A DNA stretch of 64,000 nt from Acidiphilium iwatense (GTDB taxonomy: Bacteria; Pseudomonadota; Alphaproteobacteria; Acetobacterales; Acetobacteraceae). A program made the translations under genes and the position numbers. A model generated the notes under the pieces. That model was given only the letters and a program-made list of their open reading frames with translations. It did no database searches and was not told the DNA's origin. Of this stretch, positions 35,435 through 45,519 are shown in pieces; positions within the stretch are counted from its first letter, which is position 1, and every line of letters starts with the position of its first letter. The stretch spans positions 210,168-274,167 of the forward strand of contig NZ_JAKGBZ010000001.1 in assembly GCF_021556475.1 (NCBI RefSeq). Direction: 5' to 3'.

Positions 35435-35656
35435 ATGAAACCGTTCCTGTTGAGCCTCGTCTCCGATTCGAAGGGACGTTCCGACGAAATGGCGATGCTT
35501 TCGATTCTCGGTGTTCTGACCTTTATCGGGTTGGAAGCGTTCAGCGTGATCCTGCGTCATCAACCCTTCGAGCCGGATCGGTTCGGCATGGGGCTCGGCT
35601 CGGCGATCGGCGCCGCGGCGATCGGTATGGGCTTGAAATCACGCCTCGGAGAATGA
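35435..35656 (+). CDS. Small membrane protein, holin-like
   Basis: The 73-residue protein has two hydrophobic segments (about 20-40, AMLSILGVLTFIGLEAFSVIL, and 50-66, FGMGLGSAIGAAAIGMG), a charged N-terminus and a charged tail, the size and shape of class II holins. It lies directly before an Rz/Rz1-like spanin pair and overlaps the i-spanin start by four bases. Without an adjacent endolysin the holin function is only inferred. Confidence 0.6.
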   Translation: MKPFLLSLVSDSKGRSDEMAMLSILGVLTFIGLEAFSVILRHQPFEPDRFGMGLGSAIGAAAIGMGLKSRLGE

Positions 35657-36048
35657 CGATGCCGGCTTTGATCCTGCCTTATCTGACCCGGTTCGCGCCA
35701 TGGATTCTTGCCGCCCTGCTCGCGATCGGCGGGGTGATCTATGTGCGGCATCTGCAGGACGCGCTGCGCGTGGCGAATGCCGATATCGTCATTGCCAGAA
35801 CCACGATCGCCCGTCTCAGTGCTGCCAACAAGCAGAATCTCGCCACGCTGCGGCGCTTGCGGAGCGAAGAAGCCGCATGGCGGGCCGCATTGACCACGAC
35901 GATGACAACCGACAATCGCGACACGCGGTTCACCGACGGATTGTTGAACGGGATCGCCGCCGCTCCCGCCAGGAACGACGCGCCGGTCGCTCCGGTGCTC
36001 GCGGCGACGCTTGCCGCGATCGCCAAGGCTCAAGGAAAAATGCGATGA
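35653..36048 (+). CDS. i-spanin-like protein (Rz)
   Basis: The 131-residue protein has an N-terminal membrane anchor (residues 11-31, LTRFAPWILAALLAIGGVIYV) followed by a periplasmic coiled-coil-like helix (residues 32-75) and an Ala/Thr-rich end. This is the layout of inner-membrane spanin subunits that fuse the two membranes in the last step of phage lysis. The stop overlaps the start of the next, lipoprotein, gene, as in many spanin pairs. Confidence 0.7.
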   Translation: MTMPALILPYLTRFAPWILAALLAIGGVIYVRHLQDALRVANADIVIARTTIARLSAANKQNLATLRRLRSEEAAWRAALTTTMTTDNRDTRFTDGLLNGIAAAPARNDAPVAPVLAATLAAIAKAQGKMR

Positions 36049-36449
36049 ATCGCGCGATCGTCTTATACCGGCAACCCGCAGGGCTGACGGTATCGTGCGC
36101 AGGGCTGGTGTGGCGGCTGCGCGCAAAAGCAAAGAGATACCAGCGGCCTGACAATAATCGAACGAGCCATTTATTCAGGCCGCTGGTATTGTGCGTCCTG
36201 CTGGCCGGCTGTGCGGCGAAGCCGGTCGCGATCACCAAAATCAGGCTGGTGCAGCCGCAAATTCCGCAACCATTGCTGATTTGCCCGAATGCGCCCGCCG
36301 TGCCGGCGGCAACACGGCAATCGCAGGTCGCCGCCTATATCGCGGAACTCTGGCGTGCCCATGCGGTGTGCTACGACCATCTCGCGGCGGTCCGGCGGAC
36401 GCTCCGGCCCAAAACCGGTTATTCGTTGATCAGGAAGGTCTTGCGGTAG
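36045..36449 (+). CDS. o-spanin-like lipoprotein (Rz1)
   Basis: The 134-residue protein has a basic stretch, a hydrophobic segment and the lipobox LLAGC near residue 56 (internal start sites may be used), followed by a Pro-rich part ([22 protein letters not shown]), the hallmarks of outer-membrane spanins. Its final 31 bases overlap the 3' end of ppk1, read on the other strand, so this is the junction between the phage-like cluster and housekeeping DNA. Confidence 0.6.
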   Translation: MNRAIVLYRQPAGLTVSCAGLVWRLRAKAKRYQRPDNNRTSHLFRPLVLCVLLAGCAAKPVAITKIRLVQPQIPQPLLICPNAPAVPAATRQSQVAAYIAELWRAHAVCYDHLAAVRRTLRPKTGYSLIRKVLR

Positions 36450-38602
36450 CGCGTCCGCTCGCGCTGATGATGATTGATCGGGCTACGCAGCGCAGAACCG
36501 CGGCCCGAGAGCGACGGGTTGGTCATGAAATACTCATGCGCCGAAACCGGCGGATCGCCGGCGCGAATCTTGGTCCAGCGCGCATCCGGCCCGAGTTCCC
36601 AGGAATCGACATCGTCGCGCAGATTGACCGCCATCACCTGATCCAGCACCTGGGCATGGACGGTAGGGTTATGGATCGGCACGAAGGTTTCCACCCGCCA
36701 GTCGAGATTGCGCGCCATCCAGTCCGCACTCGAAATGAAAACCTTGTTCTCGCGGCACGGCATTTCGGCGCCGTTCGCGAAAGCCGCGATGCGCCCGTGT
36801 TCGAGAAACCGGCCGATGATCGATTTGACCTGGATGGTTTCCGACAATCCGGGCACGCCGGGACGCAGGCAGCAAATGCCGCGCACCACGCAGATGATCG
36901 GCACCCCCGCACCGGACGCGCGATACAGATGATCGATCAACCGCTCATCGACCAGAGAATTCATTTTCAGCCAGATGCCGGATGGCCTGCCGGCTTCGGC
37001 GGCGGCGATCTCGGCGTCGATCAGCGTCTCGATGGTGCGGCGCGTGGTCAGCGGGCTGAAAACGAGCTGTTCCATCCGTTCGGGCCGCGCATAGCCGGTC
37101 ATGTAGTTGAACAGCCGTGCGGCGTCGCGCGTGAGTTCGGGATCGGTGGTGAAGAACGAAAGATCGGTATAGATGCGCGCGGTGATCGGGTGATAGTTGC
37201 CGGTGCCGAAATGTGCATAGGCGCGCATCGAGCTGCCTTCCCGGCGCACCACCAGCGAGAGTTTCGCATGGGTCTTCAGGCCGAGGAATCCATAGACCAC
37301 CTGAACGCCGGCGGCTTCCAGCGCTCGGGCGAGGCGGATATTGGCCTCCTCGTCGAAGCGCGCGCGCAACTCGACCATCGCGGTGACGCTTTTGCCCGAT
37401 TCCGCGGCCTCGATCAGCGCGCCGACGATCGGCGAATCCCGGCTGGTGCGATACAGGGTCTGCTTGATCGCGACGACATTGGGGTCCGCCGCCGCCTGGC
37501 GCAAGAACTGCACCACCACGTCGAAACTCTCGAACGGATGATGGACGATGATGTCCTTGTTGCGGATGGCGGCGAAGCAGTCGCCGCCGAAATCGCGGAT
37601 TCGTTCGGGAAAGCGCGGGGTATAGGCGGGGAACAGAAGCTCTGGCCGGTCATCGACGATCATTTCCTTCAGATCGACAAGGCCGAGCATCCCTGGCTCG
37701 ATGAAAATCTCATCGTCCGGCGCGTCCACCTCCTCCACGACCAGGGCGCGCAAATCGTCCGGCATGTCGGCGGCCAGGGCGAGCTGGATCGCCGCCCCGC
37801 GCCGCCGGCGCTTCAGCGCGGTCTCATAGGATTGCACGAGATCTTCGGCCTCTTCCTCGAATTCGACATCGGTGTCGCGGCTGACCCGGAACAGGCCGGA
37901 ACCGGCGAGGCGGAATCCATGAAACAGCCGATCGAGGAACAGGGCGACGAGCTCTTCGAGCATAATGAACCGGATCGTCGCGGACGAGGCGTCCGGCAGG
38001 CGGATGAACCGCCTGATCTGCGCGGGCAGCGGAATCAGCGCGCGCATCACCCCGGCATCGTCCTCGCGAATCAGCTTGAGCGCGAGCACAAGCCCCATAT
38101 TCGGCACGAACGGGAACGGGTGCGCCGGGTCGATGGCGAGCGGGGTGAGCACCGGAAATACCCGCTCCATGAAATACTGGTCGAGAAACCGGCGATCCTC
38201 CGGCCCGAGTTCGCCGGGGCCGACGATGGTAAGTCCAACCGCACTCAGCTCGGCCCGCAGATCGGCGAAGGCGCGCTGCTGCGCTTCGATCAGGGAACGG
38301 GCGCAACGATTGACTTCGGCGAGCTGCTGGGTCGGGGTCAGCCCGTCGGATGATTGCAGCACCAGCCCGGCGCGCGCCTGACCGATCAGCCCGGCGACAC
38401 GGACCGAATAGAATTCGTCGAGATTCGACGCGCTGATCGACACGAAACGCAGCCGTTCGAGCAGCGGGTAGCGCGGATTTTCCGCCGCGGCGACGACGCG
38501 CAGGTTGAAATCGAGCCAGGAAAGCTCGCGGTTGATGAAGCGGGCCGGGTCTTCGCGCGAGATCGGCTGGGCTAGCGCGCCGGGATGTAGGGCCAGATCC
38601 AT
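36419..38602 (-). CDS. ppk1: Polyphosphate kinase 1
   Basis: The 727-residue enzyme reversibly makes long-chain polyphosphate from ATP at the inner membrane or in the cytosol. Recognisable elements are the N-terminal [19 protein letters not shown] (N domain), [19 protein letters not shown], the PPK core [36 protein letters not shown] and [28 protein letters not shown] with the conserved phospho-histidine in HFGTGNYH, and the C-terminal [23 protein letters not shown]. Length is normal. It precedes the spanin overlap and is the last gene of an hdaA-ppk1 pair. Confidence 0.97.
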   Translation of the reverse strand: MDLALHPGALAQPISREDPARFINRELSWLDFNLRVVAAAENPRYPLLERLRFVSISASNLDEFYSVRVAGLIGQARAGLVLQSSDGLTPTQQLAEVNRCARSLIEAQQRAFADLRAELSAVGLTIVGPGELGPEDRRFLDQYFMERVFPVLTPLAIDPAHPFPFVPNMGLVLALKLIREDDAGVMRALIPLPAQIRRFIRLPDASSATIRFIMLEELVALFLDRLFHGFRLAGSGLFRVSRDTDVEFEEEAEDLVQSYETALKRRRRGAAIQLALAADMPDDLRALVVEEVDAPDDEIFIEPGMLGLVDLKEMIVDDRPELLFPAYTPRFPERIRDFGGDCFAAIRNKDIIVHHPFESFDVVVQFLRQAAADPNVVAIKQTLYRTSRDSPIVGALIEAAESGKSVTAMVELRARFDEEANIRLARALEAAGVQVVYGFLGLKTHAKLSLVVRREGSSMRAYAHFGTGNYHPITARIYTDLSFFTTDPELTRDAARLFNYMTGYARPERMEQLVFSPLTTRRTIETLIDAEIAAAEAGRPSGIWLKMNSLVDERLIDHLYRASGAGVPIICVVRGICCLRPGVPGLSETIQVKSIIGRFLEHGRIAAFANGAEMPCRENKVFISSADWMARNLDWRVETFVPIHNPTVHAQVLDQVMAVNLRDDVDSWELGPDARWTKIRAGDPPVSAHEYFMTNPSLSGRGSALRSPINHHQRERTRYRKTFLINE

Positions 38603-38632
38603 GCGCGCATTCTGGCACGAAAGCCCGCGCGA

Positions 38633-39370
38633 CTAAAGCAGAGACGCCATGTCGGTTTCGTGACGTTCCGTTGATCCTCCGGCATGATTCGGCGGGTCGG
38701 CCAGCTCGGCGAGCAGCCGTTCGGCCATCCGTCGCGAGGGGGCGGTTCCCAATGCCAGCGCCGCGCGGTCGAGCCGGGCCACCGCCTCGTGCAGCACGGA
38801 GGGCCGGCGCGGCAGGCGGGTCAGCAGAAACTGGCGCAGCGGCGCGGTCAGGGTCATCTGCCGCGCCGCGGCGAGCCGGAGCAAAAGCGCTTCGAGCAGC
38901 GATTCCTCCGCCGGCTCGATCTGGATCGTCAGGCTCGCGCGCAAGCGGCTCGCGAGATCCGCCGGTTCGACGGCAAGCCGCGCCGGCGGCACCCGGCTGG
39001 TCAGCAGCACCGATTGTTGCGCGGCCAGTGCGCGATCGAGCGTCGCCAGCACGGCGAGTGGGGCCGCCATGATGTCGATATCCTCGATCAATAAATCCCT
39101 GCCCTCGGGCGAGACCGGCTCGCGCAGGCGCGCGGCTTCCAGCACGATCGCGCCGCGCGCTTCGACCCAGAGCCGCCCCAGGTTGGTTTTGCCGCATCCC
39201 GCCTCGCCCCACAGCACCAGCCGTCGGTTCACCCAGGACTCAGGTGCCGCGAGTGCGGTCCGCGCCTGCGCGTTCGATTGCGCCTCGATGAAATCCGCCG
39301 CGGCGAAGCTCTCCGGCTCGTCGAACGGTAAAGCGAGCTGCCGCGCCTCGGCGATCACCCGATCCGCCAT
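38633..39370 (-). CDS. hdaA: HdaA, DnaA-related replication regulator
   Basis: The 245-residue AAA+ protein lacks the DnaA DNA-binding domain. It begins with the beta-clamp-binding motif QLALPF (residues 11-16), then Walker A GEAGCGKT (55-62), Walker B-like LLIEDID (near 93) and sensor/lid helices. HdaA with the clamp stimulates ATP hydrolysis by DnaA and so prevents re-initiation. In alphaproteobacteria it stands next to ppk1 and perM, exactly as here. Confidence 0.9.
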   Translation of the reverse strand: MADRVIAEARQLALPFDEPESFAAADFIEAQSNAQARTALAAPESWVNRRLVLWGEAGCGKTNLGRLWVEARGAIVLEAARLREPVSPEGRDLLIEDIDIMAAPLAVLATLDRALAAQQSVLLTSRVPPARLAVEPADLASRLRASLTIQIEPAEESLLEALLLRLAAARQMTLTAPLRQFLLTRLPRRPSVLHEAVARLDRAALALGTAPSRRMAERLLAELADPPNHAGGSTERHETDMASLL

Positions 39371-39377
39371 GGCCGCA

Positions 39378-39404
39378 CTAGGAACTTCGGAACCACCACA
39401 CTAG
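39378..39404. repeat. CTAG-bounded 27-bp element, remnant of the type-A inverted repeat
   Basis: CTAGGAACTTCGGAACCACC continues with ACACTAG. Its reverse complement resembles the left arm of the 75-bp element at 49796-49870. It lies between hdaA and the perM-like gene, and its last CTA serves as the stop codon (TAG) of the latter gene on the minus strand. Confidence 0.65.
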
Positions 39405-40495
39405 GAGCCCGAGCGCGGCGGGTCGAGATAGAGCGGGCTTTGCAGATAGTGCCTCAGCCAGAACCGGGCGAGCACGCCCAGCGTGGCGGTGACCGGCACG
39501 GCGAGCATCACGCCGAGAAACCCGAACGTCTCGGCGCCCGCGAACAGGGCGAAAATCACCCATACCGCCGAAAGCCCCAGCCGGTCGCCGAGGAAGCGCG
39601 GCGCGACCACGTAATCGTTCAGCAACTGGCCGACGACGAAAATCACTCCCACCACGATGACGTGGTCGATGCCATTGAACTGTCCGAGGGCGAGCACGAT
39701 CGACGACACCGCGCCGACGATGGTGCCGACATAGGGAATGAACGAGAGCAGCCCGGCTGTGAGGCCGACGACGAGGCCGAGATTGAGCCCGGCGATGGTC
39801 AGCGCGATCGCGTAGAACGCGCCGAGGAACAGGCAGCAGATCGCCTGGCCGCGCAGCCAGGCGTTCAGAATCCGGCTGATCTCCTGCGCCAGGTTGCGGA
39901 TCACGCTTTCATGCGAGCGGGGCAGCCAGGAATCGATCCGCGCCATCACTCCGGGCCAGTCGCGCAGCAGATAGAAGGCGACGATCGGGGTGATGATCAG
40001 CAGGGTGAGGATGTTGAACAGCGCGAAGCCGGTGCCCACCACCCGGCGCGCGGCGGTGCCGATGAAGCCCATGATGGCGCCGCCCTCGCTGGTCACCAGC
40101 GATTGGAGTTTGCCGGAGACGAAATTCGGCCCGAGCCGCGCCTGGAGATTGCTGATCTCGTGGGCGACGAATTTCTGCAGGCTCGTAATCATCCCCGGCA
40201 ATTGCTGGACCAGCAGCCCGATCTGCGCCGCCACCAGCGGATAGAGCAGCAGGGCGCACAACCCGACCCCCGCGATCAGCGCGAGCAGCATGAGTGCCGA
40301 GCCGAGCGAGCGCGGCAGTCCGAGCCTTGTCAGGGCCGAAACGGCGGGATCGAGAAAATAGGCGATTCCGGCCGCCGCGACGAAGGGCAGCAGGATCGGC
40401 GAGAACAGATGCAGGAACAGCACGACCAGCAGAAGCGCCGCCCCGATCGCGGCGATGCGCGGCCAGCGCGGGCCGCCCTCGAACCGGTCGCTCAT
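39401..40495 (-). CDS. AI-2E family transporter (PerM/YdiK-like)
   Basis: The 364-residue membrane protein has about eight transmembrane helices. It has the family features IAYFLDPAVSALTRLGLPRSLGSALMLL near the N-terminus, a middle cytoplasmic part (LVQQLPGMITSLQKFVAHEISNLQARLG) and the conserved PYVGTIVGAVSSIVLALGQF and YVVAPRFLGDRLGLSAVWVIFALFAGAETFGFLGV blocks. Substrates of the family vary (autoinducer export, ions) and none is assigned here. Start 40495 overlaps the pgsA-like stop (ATGA). Its stop codon lies in a CTAG element. Confidence 0.9.
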   Translation of the reverse strand: MSDRFEGGPRWPRIAAIGAALLLVVLFLHLFSPILLPFVAAAGIAYFLDPAVSALTRLGLPRSLGSALMLLALIAGVGLCALLLYPLVAAQIGLLVQQLPGMITSLQKFVAHEISNLQARLGPNFVSGKLQSLVTSEGGAIMGFIGTAARRVVGTGFALFNILTLLIITPIVAFYLLRDWPGVMARIDSWLPRSHESVIRNLAQEISRILNAWLRGQAICCLFLGAFYAIALTIAGLNLGLVVGLTAGLLSFIPYVGTIVGAVSSIVLALGQFNGIDHVIVVGVIFVVGQLLNDYVVAPRFLGDRLGLSAVWVIFALFAGAETFGFLGVMLAVPVTATLGVLARFWLRHYLQSPLYLDPPRSGS

Positions 40496-41067
40496 ACGAG
40501 TCTGGTGCCGCGCATGACGTAGGCCGCCCCCGAGATCAGCGTGGTCAGCGCGACCGCCAGGATCAGCGCCGCGCGGAGATAAGGCGGATGCACGGGGAAA
40601 CCGGCTTCGGCAAGAGCCACGCCCACCAGAGCGATCTGGGCGACCGTGTTGACCTTGGAGACGATCAGCGGACGGATGGCGACTGCGCTGCCGATCAGCC
40701 GCAGGAGGCCGATTCCGCCCACGATCATCACATCGCGGAACACCACCATGATGGCGAGCCAGAGCGGCAGCAGCCCGACGGCGGTGAGTGTGACGAACAT
40801 CGAGGTCAGCAGCATCTTGTCGGCCAGCGGGTCGAGCAGCGTTCCCAGCGCTGTGACGCCGCGCCGGCGCGCGAGCCAGCCATCCGCCGCATCGGTCAGC
40901 CCGGCGAGAACGAACAATATGGCTGCCGCCGCGCAATCGTCGCGCAGCACCAGCCAGACGGCGACCGGCACGGCGCAGATGCGCCCGAAGGTCAGGATGT
41001 TCGGCACCGTCACCACATCCTGCGAGGCGGGGCGTCCTGCCGGCGCGTAGTTCATACCATCCGGCAT
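40492..41067 (-). CDS. pgsA: CDP-alcohol phosphatidyltransferase (PgsA-like)
   Basis: The 191-residue membrane enzyme carries the family motif DG(x)2AR(x)8G(x)3D(x)3D, seen as [26 protein letters not shown] near residue 65. It transfers phosphate-linked glycerol or another alcohol to CDP-diacylglycerol; PgsA makes phosphatidylglycerophosphate. Several hydrophobic helices follow. ATG 41067 is preferred over the far upstream ATG 41220, which would overlap the divergent purM start. The exact alcohol substrate is not settled by sequence. Confidence 0.88.
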   Translation of the reverse strand: MPDGMNYAPAGRPASQDVVTVPNILTFGRICAVPVAVWLVLRDDCAAAAILFVLAGLTDAADGWLARRRGVTALGTLLDPLADKMLLTSMFVTLTAVGLLPLWLAIMVVFRDVMIVGGIGLLRLIGSAVAIRPLIVSKVNTVAQIALVGVALAEAGFPVHPPYLRAALILAVALTTLISGAAYVMRGTRLV

Positions 41068-41218
41068 CGTCGGTCGGCTTTCATCCTGTTGCGCCGATCC
41101 GGGCGGTGTGGTGATAACCGCGCCGAACGCGCCATGGGTCGGGTTCGTGGTCGGTCGCCGGCTATGGGGGGCGTGGCCAGAAGATCCATGGCATCGGCAT
41201 AGCGCATCGGAGGCGGGC

Positions 41219-42289
41219 ATGACCAGCAGCGGCGGCGGGAACGGTGCGACCTATCGGGCGGCCGGGGTCGATATCGAGGCGGGCGACGCGCTGGTCGAGG
41301 CGATCAAGCCGCTGGCCAAGGCGACCGCCCGCCCCGGCACGATCGGCGGCCTGGGCGGGTTCGGTGCCTTGTTCGACCTGCGCGCGGCGGGGTACGCCGA
41401 CCCGATTCTGGTTTCCGCCACCGATGGCGTGGGCACCAAGTTGCGCCTCGCGATCGACACCGGCAGTCACGACACGGTCGGCATCGACCTCGTTGCCATG
41501 TGCGTCAACGATCTGGTGGTGCAAGGCGCCGAGCCCTTGTTTTTCCTGGACTATTTCGCGACCGGCAAGCTCGACCTCGCCGCCGCCGGGGCGGTGATCG
41601 CCGGAATCGCCGAAGGCTGCCGGATCGTTGGCTGCGCGCTCGCCGGTGGCGAGACCGCCGAAATGCCCGGCATGTATGGCGATGGCGAGTACGACCTCGC
41701 CGGCTTCGCCGTGGGTGCGGCGGAGCGCGGCGCGCTGCTGCCCGATGGCGTCGCCCCCGGCGACATCCTGCTCGGCCTGCCGAGTTCCGGCATCCATTCC
41801 AACGGATTTTCGCTGGTCCGCCGCATCGTCGCGTTGTCCGGCCTGACGCTCGACGCGCCGGCGCCGTTTGCACCCGAACTCTCGCTCGGCCAGGCGCTGA
41901 TGACGCCGACCGCGCTTTACGTCCGCCCGGTGCTCGCGCTGACCCGTGCCGGTCTGCTGCGCGCCGCCGCCCACATCACCGGCGGCGGCCTGCCCGGCAA
42001 CCTGCCCAGGGTTCTACCCGAAGGCTGCGCCGCCGAACTCGACGCGCCATGGCCGATGCCTCCCGTGTTCCCCTGGCTCGCCCGCACCGGCGGCGTCGCC
42101 GGTGCGGAAATGCTCCGCGTGTTCAATTGCGGCATCGGCATGGTTCTCGTGCTGCGCGAGGCGGATACCGACGCCGCCACATCACTTCTCGAAACCCAGG
42201 GCATCGCCCCGCTCCGGCTTGGCAGGATCGTGGCGGCCGAGGGTGCGGCCTCGGTCCGCATCGCCGAGCCGGATGCTTTGTTCGCATGA
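41219..42289 (+). CDS. purM: Phosphoribosylformylglycinamidine cyclo-ligase (AIR synthase)
   Basis: The 356-residue enzyme performs step five of purine synthesis, closing the imidazole ring with ATP. Family elements are [48 protein letters not shown] (ATP/substrate), [41 protein letters not shown] and [16 protein letters not shown]. The purM stop overlaps the purN start. ATG 41219 is preferred over an upstream in-frame start that lies within the divergent gene's leader. Confidence 0.97.
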   Translation: MTSSGGGNGATYRAAGVDIEAGDALVEAIKPLAKATARPGTIGGLGGFGALFDLRAAGYADPILVSATDGVGTKLRLAIDTGSHDTVGIDLVAMCVNDLVVQGAEPLFFLDYFATGKLDLAAAGAVIAGIAEGCRIVGCALAGGETAEMPGMYGDGEYDLAGFAVGAAERGALLPDGVAPGDILLGLPSSGIHSNGFSLVRRIVALSGLTLDAPAPFAPELSLGQALMTPTALYVRPVLALTRAGLLRAAAHITGGGLPGNLPRVLPEGCAAELDAPWPMPPVFPWLARTGGVAGAEMLRVFNCGIGMVLVLREADTDAATSLLETQGIAPLRLGRIVAAEGAASVRIAEPDALFA

Positions 42290-42906
42290 AAACCCGTGTC
42301 GGTATCCTTATCTCGGGGCGCGGCTCGAACATGCAGGCGCTGATCCGCGCCGCCGAAGCCGCCGATTACCCGGCCGGCATCGCATTGGTGATCTCCAACC
42401 GCGCCGATGCGGTCGGGCTCGACATCGCGCGCCAGCATGGCGTGCCGGCGCTGGCGATCCCCGGCCGGGATTTCGGCGCCGACCGTGCTGCGCACGAGGC
42501 GGCGATCGATGCCGCACTGCGCGATGCCGGCTGCGAGATCGTCTGCCTCGCCGGCTATATGCGGCTGCTCACGCCATTCCTGGTGCATAACTGGGCGGGG
42601 AAAATGCTCAACATCCACCCCTCGCTGCTGCCAGCCTATCCAGGGCTCGACACCCATGCCCGCGCGCTCGCCGCCGGAGCGAAAATCCATGGCTGCACCG
42701 TCCATCTGGTCACCGAAACCGTGGATGACGGCCCGATTCTCGCCCAGGCCGCCGTGCCGGTGCTGCCCGGCGATACCGAGCAGTCGCTGGCCGCGCGGGT
42801 TCTGGCGCAGGAACACCGCATCTACCCGGCCGCGCTCGCGAGCCTGACCGGCGCCGCCGCCGTGCCGGCCGATCGCGGGATTTCGCTGATCAACCCTTGC
42901 GTTTGA
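42286..42906 (+). CDS. purN: Phosphoribosylglycinamide formyltransferase
   Basis: The 206-residue cytosolic enzyme transfers a formyl group from 10-formyl-THF to GAR in purine synthesis. Key parts are [17 protein letters not shown] at the N-terminus, the catalytic region [36 protein letters not shown] (containing the conserved Asn and His) and [19 protein letters not shown] with the catalytic Asp. It is translationally coupled to purM. It is complete, and no rho-independent terminator is obvious behind it. Confidence 0.97.
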   Translation: MKTRVGILISGRGSNMQALIRAAEAADYPAGIALVISNRADAVGLDIARQHGVPALAIPGRDFGADRAAHEAAIDAALRDAGCEIVCLAGYMRLLTPFLVHNWAGKMLNIHPSLLPAYPGLDTHARALAAGAKIHGCTVHLVTETVDDGPILAQAAVPVLPGDTEQSLAARVLAQEHRIYPAALASLTGAAAVPADRGISLINPCV

Positions 42907-42992
42907 ACGCGGGAAACAATAATCCTTGAATATGTCACGAACGCGTGTGGCGTGAGGAAACCTGGAAGCGGCGCGAAAGGGTCAAGGCGATA

Positions 42993-43157
42993 ATGATGGC
43001 TGATACCGAATCTCGGAACCATGTGTCGATCGGTTCAAACGATATGGACCAGGAGAGTCAGACATTCTGGAACGGGTTCACCCGGTTTCTGGTCATCACC
43101 GTCATCAGCGTCGTCGTCATCCTGCTTCTGATCGCGGCGTTCACCGTCTGGAGCTGA
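42993..43157 (+). CDS. aa3-type cytochrome c oxidase subunit IV-like small membrane protein
   Basis: The 54-residue protein has a short polar N-terminus, then ESQTFWNGFTRFLVITVISVVVILLLIAAFTVWS, matching the single-helix bacterial aa3 subunit IV family (COX4_pro_2), with its Phe-Trp-x-Gly-Phe motif before the helix. Three candidate ATGs exist (42993, 42996, 43044); the first two give 53-54 residues. It is an orphan here, without other oxidase genes nearby, as is common in alphaproteobacteria. Confidence 0.8.
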   Translation: MMADTESRNHVSIGSNDMDQESQTFWNGFTRFLVITVISVVVILLLIAAFTVWS

Positions 43158-43169
43158 ACCGGGGCCGGT

Positions 43170-44108
43170 TCAGCCGCCCAGGCACCAGGCCAGAATCCCC
43201 TGCTGGGCGAACAGCCGGTTCTCCGCCTCGTCGAACACCACCGATTGCGGTCCGTCGATCACCCCGGCCGACACCTCCTCGTCGCGATGCGCCGGCAGGC
43301 AGTGCATGAAAATCGCATCCGGCGCCGCCCGCGTCATCAGGCGCTCGTTCACCTGATACGGGGCGAGCAGATTATGGCGCGACTCGGTATCGTCGTCGCT
43401 CATGCTCACCCAGGTATCGGTCACCACGCAGCGCGCCCCGGCAACCGCCGCCGCCGGGTCGCCGGTCAGCACGATATCGGCCCCCTGCGCCCGCGCCCAG
43501 GCGAGCGCTGCGGCATCTGGCGGCAGTTCCGCCGGACAGGCGAGGCGAAGCGAAAACCCGAACCGCGCCGAAGCCTCGATCCAGCTTTTCGCCATGTTGT
43601 TGCCGTCGCCCACCCAGGCGATCTTTTGCTCCGCGATCGGGCCGTGGCGTTCCTCGAAAGTCATCACATCGGCCATCACCTGACATGGGTGCGACCGCTC
43701 GGTCAGCCCGTTGATCACCGGCACGGTGGCGTAGGTGGCGAGTTCGCGCAGCTTGGATTCCCGGTCGGTGCGCAGCATGATCGCATCGACATAGCGCGAC
43801 AGCACCCGCGCGGTATCCGCCACGGTTTCACCCCGCCCGATCTGCATTTCGCGCGAGGATAGCATCACCACGTCGCCGCCCAGGCCGCGCATCGCCATCT
43901 CGAAGCTCACCCGCGTCCGGGTCGACGGTTTCTCGAAAATCAGCGCGAGCGCCCGCCCGGCCAGCGGCCGCGCAGCGGATCGCCCGGCGCGCTTGAACCG
44001 CACGGCGGAGTCCAGAATCCGGCGCAGCACCGGGGTTTCGATCAGCGACAGGTCCAGGAAGTGGCGCGGGGGCTCTTGCATGGTCGTGGTTTCGATCGCG
44101 GCGCTCAT
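43170..44108 (-). CDS. argF: Ornithine carbamoyltransferase
   Basis: The 312-residue cytosolic enzyme makes citrulline from ornithine and carbamoyl phosphate. Characteristic motifs are [13 protein letters not shown] (carbamoyl-phosphate binding STRT), [58 protein letters not shown] and the catalytic [12 protein letters not shown]. The start overlaps the argD stop, so both genes are probably co-transcribed from upstream of argD. The alternative start at MQEPPRHF is possible. Confidence 0.97.
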   Translation of the reverse strand: MSAAIETTTMQEPPRHFLDLSLIETPVLRRILDSAVRFKRAGRSAARPLAGRALALIFEKPSTRTRVSFEMAMRGLGGDVVMLSSREMQIGRGETVADTARVLSRYVDAIMLRTDRESKLRELATYATVPVINGLTERSHPCQVMADVMTFEERHGPIAEQKIAWVGDGNNMAKSWIEASARFGFSLRLACPAELPPDAAALAWARAQGADIVLTGDPAAAVAGARCVVTDTWVSMSDDDTESRHNLLAPYQVNERLMTRAAPDAIFMHCLPAHRDEEVSAGVIDGPQSVVFDEAENRLFAQQGILAWCLGG

Positions 44109-45301
44109 TTCGCGGCATTCCGCAGGGCGGAGGGTTTGCAGCGCCGTGCCGCACCGTCGAGCCGTTCCAGCGCTTCGCCGATTTCGGCATCGCCGATCAC
44201 CAGCGGCGGAATGATGCGCAGCACGTTCTCCCCGGCGGCCACCGCGAGCAGCCCTTCGGCGAGGCACGCGGCCTGCACCTCGGTGTTCGGCACCGCGCAC
44301 ACCAGGCCGAGCATCAGCCCCCGGCCGCGTGCTTCGGCGAACACATCCTTGTGGCGCACAACCAGCGCATCCAGCCCGGTTCGCAGCCGCGCGCCGAGAC
44401 GCGCGACACCATCGAGAAATCCCGGCGCCAGAACAACGTCGAGCACCGCGTTCCCCGCCGCGCAGGCGAGCGGGCTGCCGCCGAAGGTCGTGCCGTGGCT
44501 GCCGGGAACCAGATGCTTCGCCACAAGCTCGCTGGCCAGCAAGGCGCCGAGCGGAAACCCGCCGGCGATGCCCTTGGCCGTGCTCACCGCATCTGGCATC
44601 ACCCCCGCCCATTCATGGGCGAACAGCTTCCCCGTCCGGCCCATGCCGCATTGCACCTCGTCGAAGCCGAGCAGGAGGGAAAATTCGTCTGCCGCCGCGC
44701 GCAATCCGCGCAGATAGTCCGCATCCGCCGGCCTCACCCCGCCTTCGCCCTGGATCGGTTCGACCAGAATCCCGGCGGTTTCCGGGGTGATCGCGGCGCG
44801 CAGCGCGTTCAGATTGTTGAACGGCACATGGTCGAATCCGTCCACCTTGGGTCCGAACCCGGCCAGATATTTGGCATTGCCGGTTGCGCTGATCATCGCC
44901 AGCGTGCGGCCGTGGAACGCGCCCTCCGCGCAGATGATCCGGTAGCGCTCGGGCTTGCCGTCATCCGCCATGGTCCGGCGGAACGCCTTGACCAGCGCCT
45001 CGTTCGCCTCGGCGCCCGAATTGCAGAAGAACACGCTGTCGGCGAAACTGGCTTCGACCAGCCGTGCCGCCAGCCGTTCGGCCTCCGGCACGCGATACAG
45101 GTTGGACACATGAATCACCTTCGCCGCCTGCCCGGCGATCGCGCTGGTCAGGCCGGGATGCCCATGCCCGAGCGATGAGGTCGCGATGCCCGCGCCGAAA
45201 TCGAGGAATCGTCGCCCATCCGCCGCAACCAGCCACGCGCCTTCGCCATGATCGAAGGCGAGGTCCATCCGGTTGTAATTCGGCATCAGGGCAGGGATCA
45301 T
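44105..45301 (-). CDS. argD: Acetylornithine aminotransferase
   Basis: The 398-residue PLP-dependent enzyme catalyses the fourth step of arginine biosynthesis. Visible parts are [39 protein letters not shown] (PLP phosphate contact), [42 protein letters not shown] and the PLP-lysine region [21 protein letters not shown]. It may also act on succinyl-diaminopimelate. It is the first gene of the argDF pair. Confidence 0.95.
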   Translation of the reverse strand: MIPALMPNYNRMDLAFDHGEGAWLVAADGRRFLDFGAGIATSSLGHGHPGLTSAIAGQAAKVIHVSNLYRVPEAERLAARLVEASFADSVFFCNSGAEANEALVKAFRRTMADDGKPERYRIICAEGAFHGRTLAMISATGNAKYLAGFGPKVDGFDHVPFNNLNALRAAITPETAGILVEPIQGEGGVRPADADYLRGLRAAADEFSLLLGFDEVQCGMGRTGKLFAHEWAGVMPDAVSTAKGIAGGFPLGALLASELVAKHLVPGSHGTTFGGSPLACAAGNAVLDVVLAPGFLDGVARLGARLRTGLDALVVRHKDVFAEARGRGLMLGLVCAVPNTEVQAACLAEGLLAVAAGENVLRIIPPLVIGDAEIGEALERLDGAARRCKPSALRNAAK

Positions 45302-45519
45302 TCCACGTCACTTTCTTTCGCGAACCGACTATTGTGCGAAGCAATACCGCCAAGTCAAACCCGAATTTTCACGGAACGGCCCGAATCGGGCCGGAATCGC
45401 AGGGATCAGGGTTGCGAAACGGGATGGGCCGGAATTTCAATGCAGGTCGTCCGTGCCCGACGTGAACGGCCGAACCGCCCGCCCTTGCCGGAAACCCCGC
45501 TTCGTGATCGAAACGGCGC

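Noticed and set aside
11142..36500. attL/attR direct repeats around the phage-like cluster
   Set aside because: No convincing direct repeat was seen between the DNA at 11142-11222 and that around 36400-36500; no tRNA lies at either end.
36191..38353. A 720-residue open frame on the plus strand across ppk1
   Set aside because: It is antisense to a complete, recognisable ppk1 and its translation is Arg/His/Gly-rich without motif; a GC-rich shadow frame.
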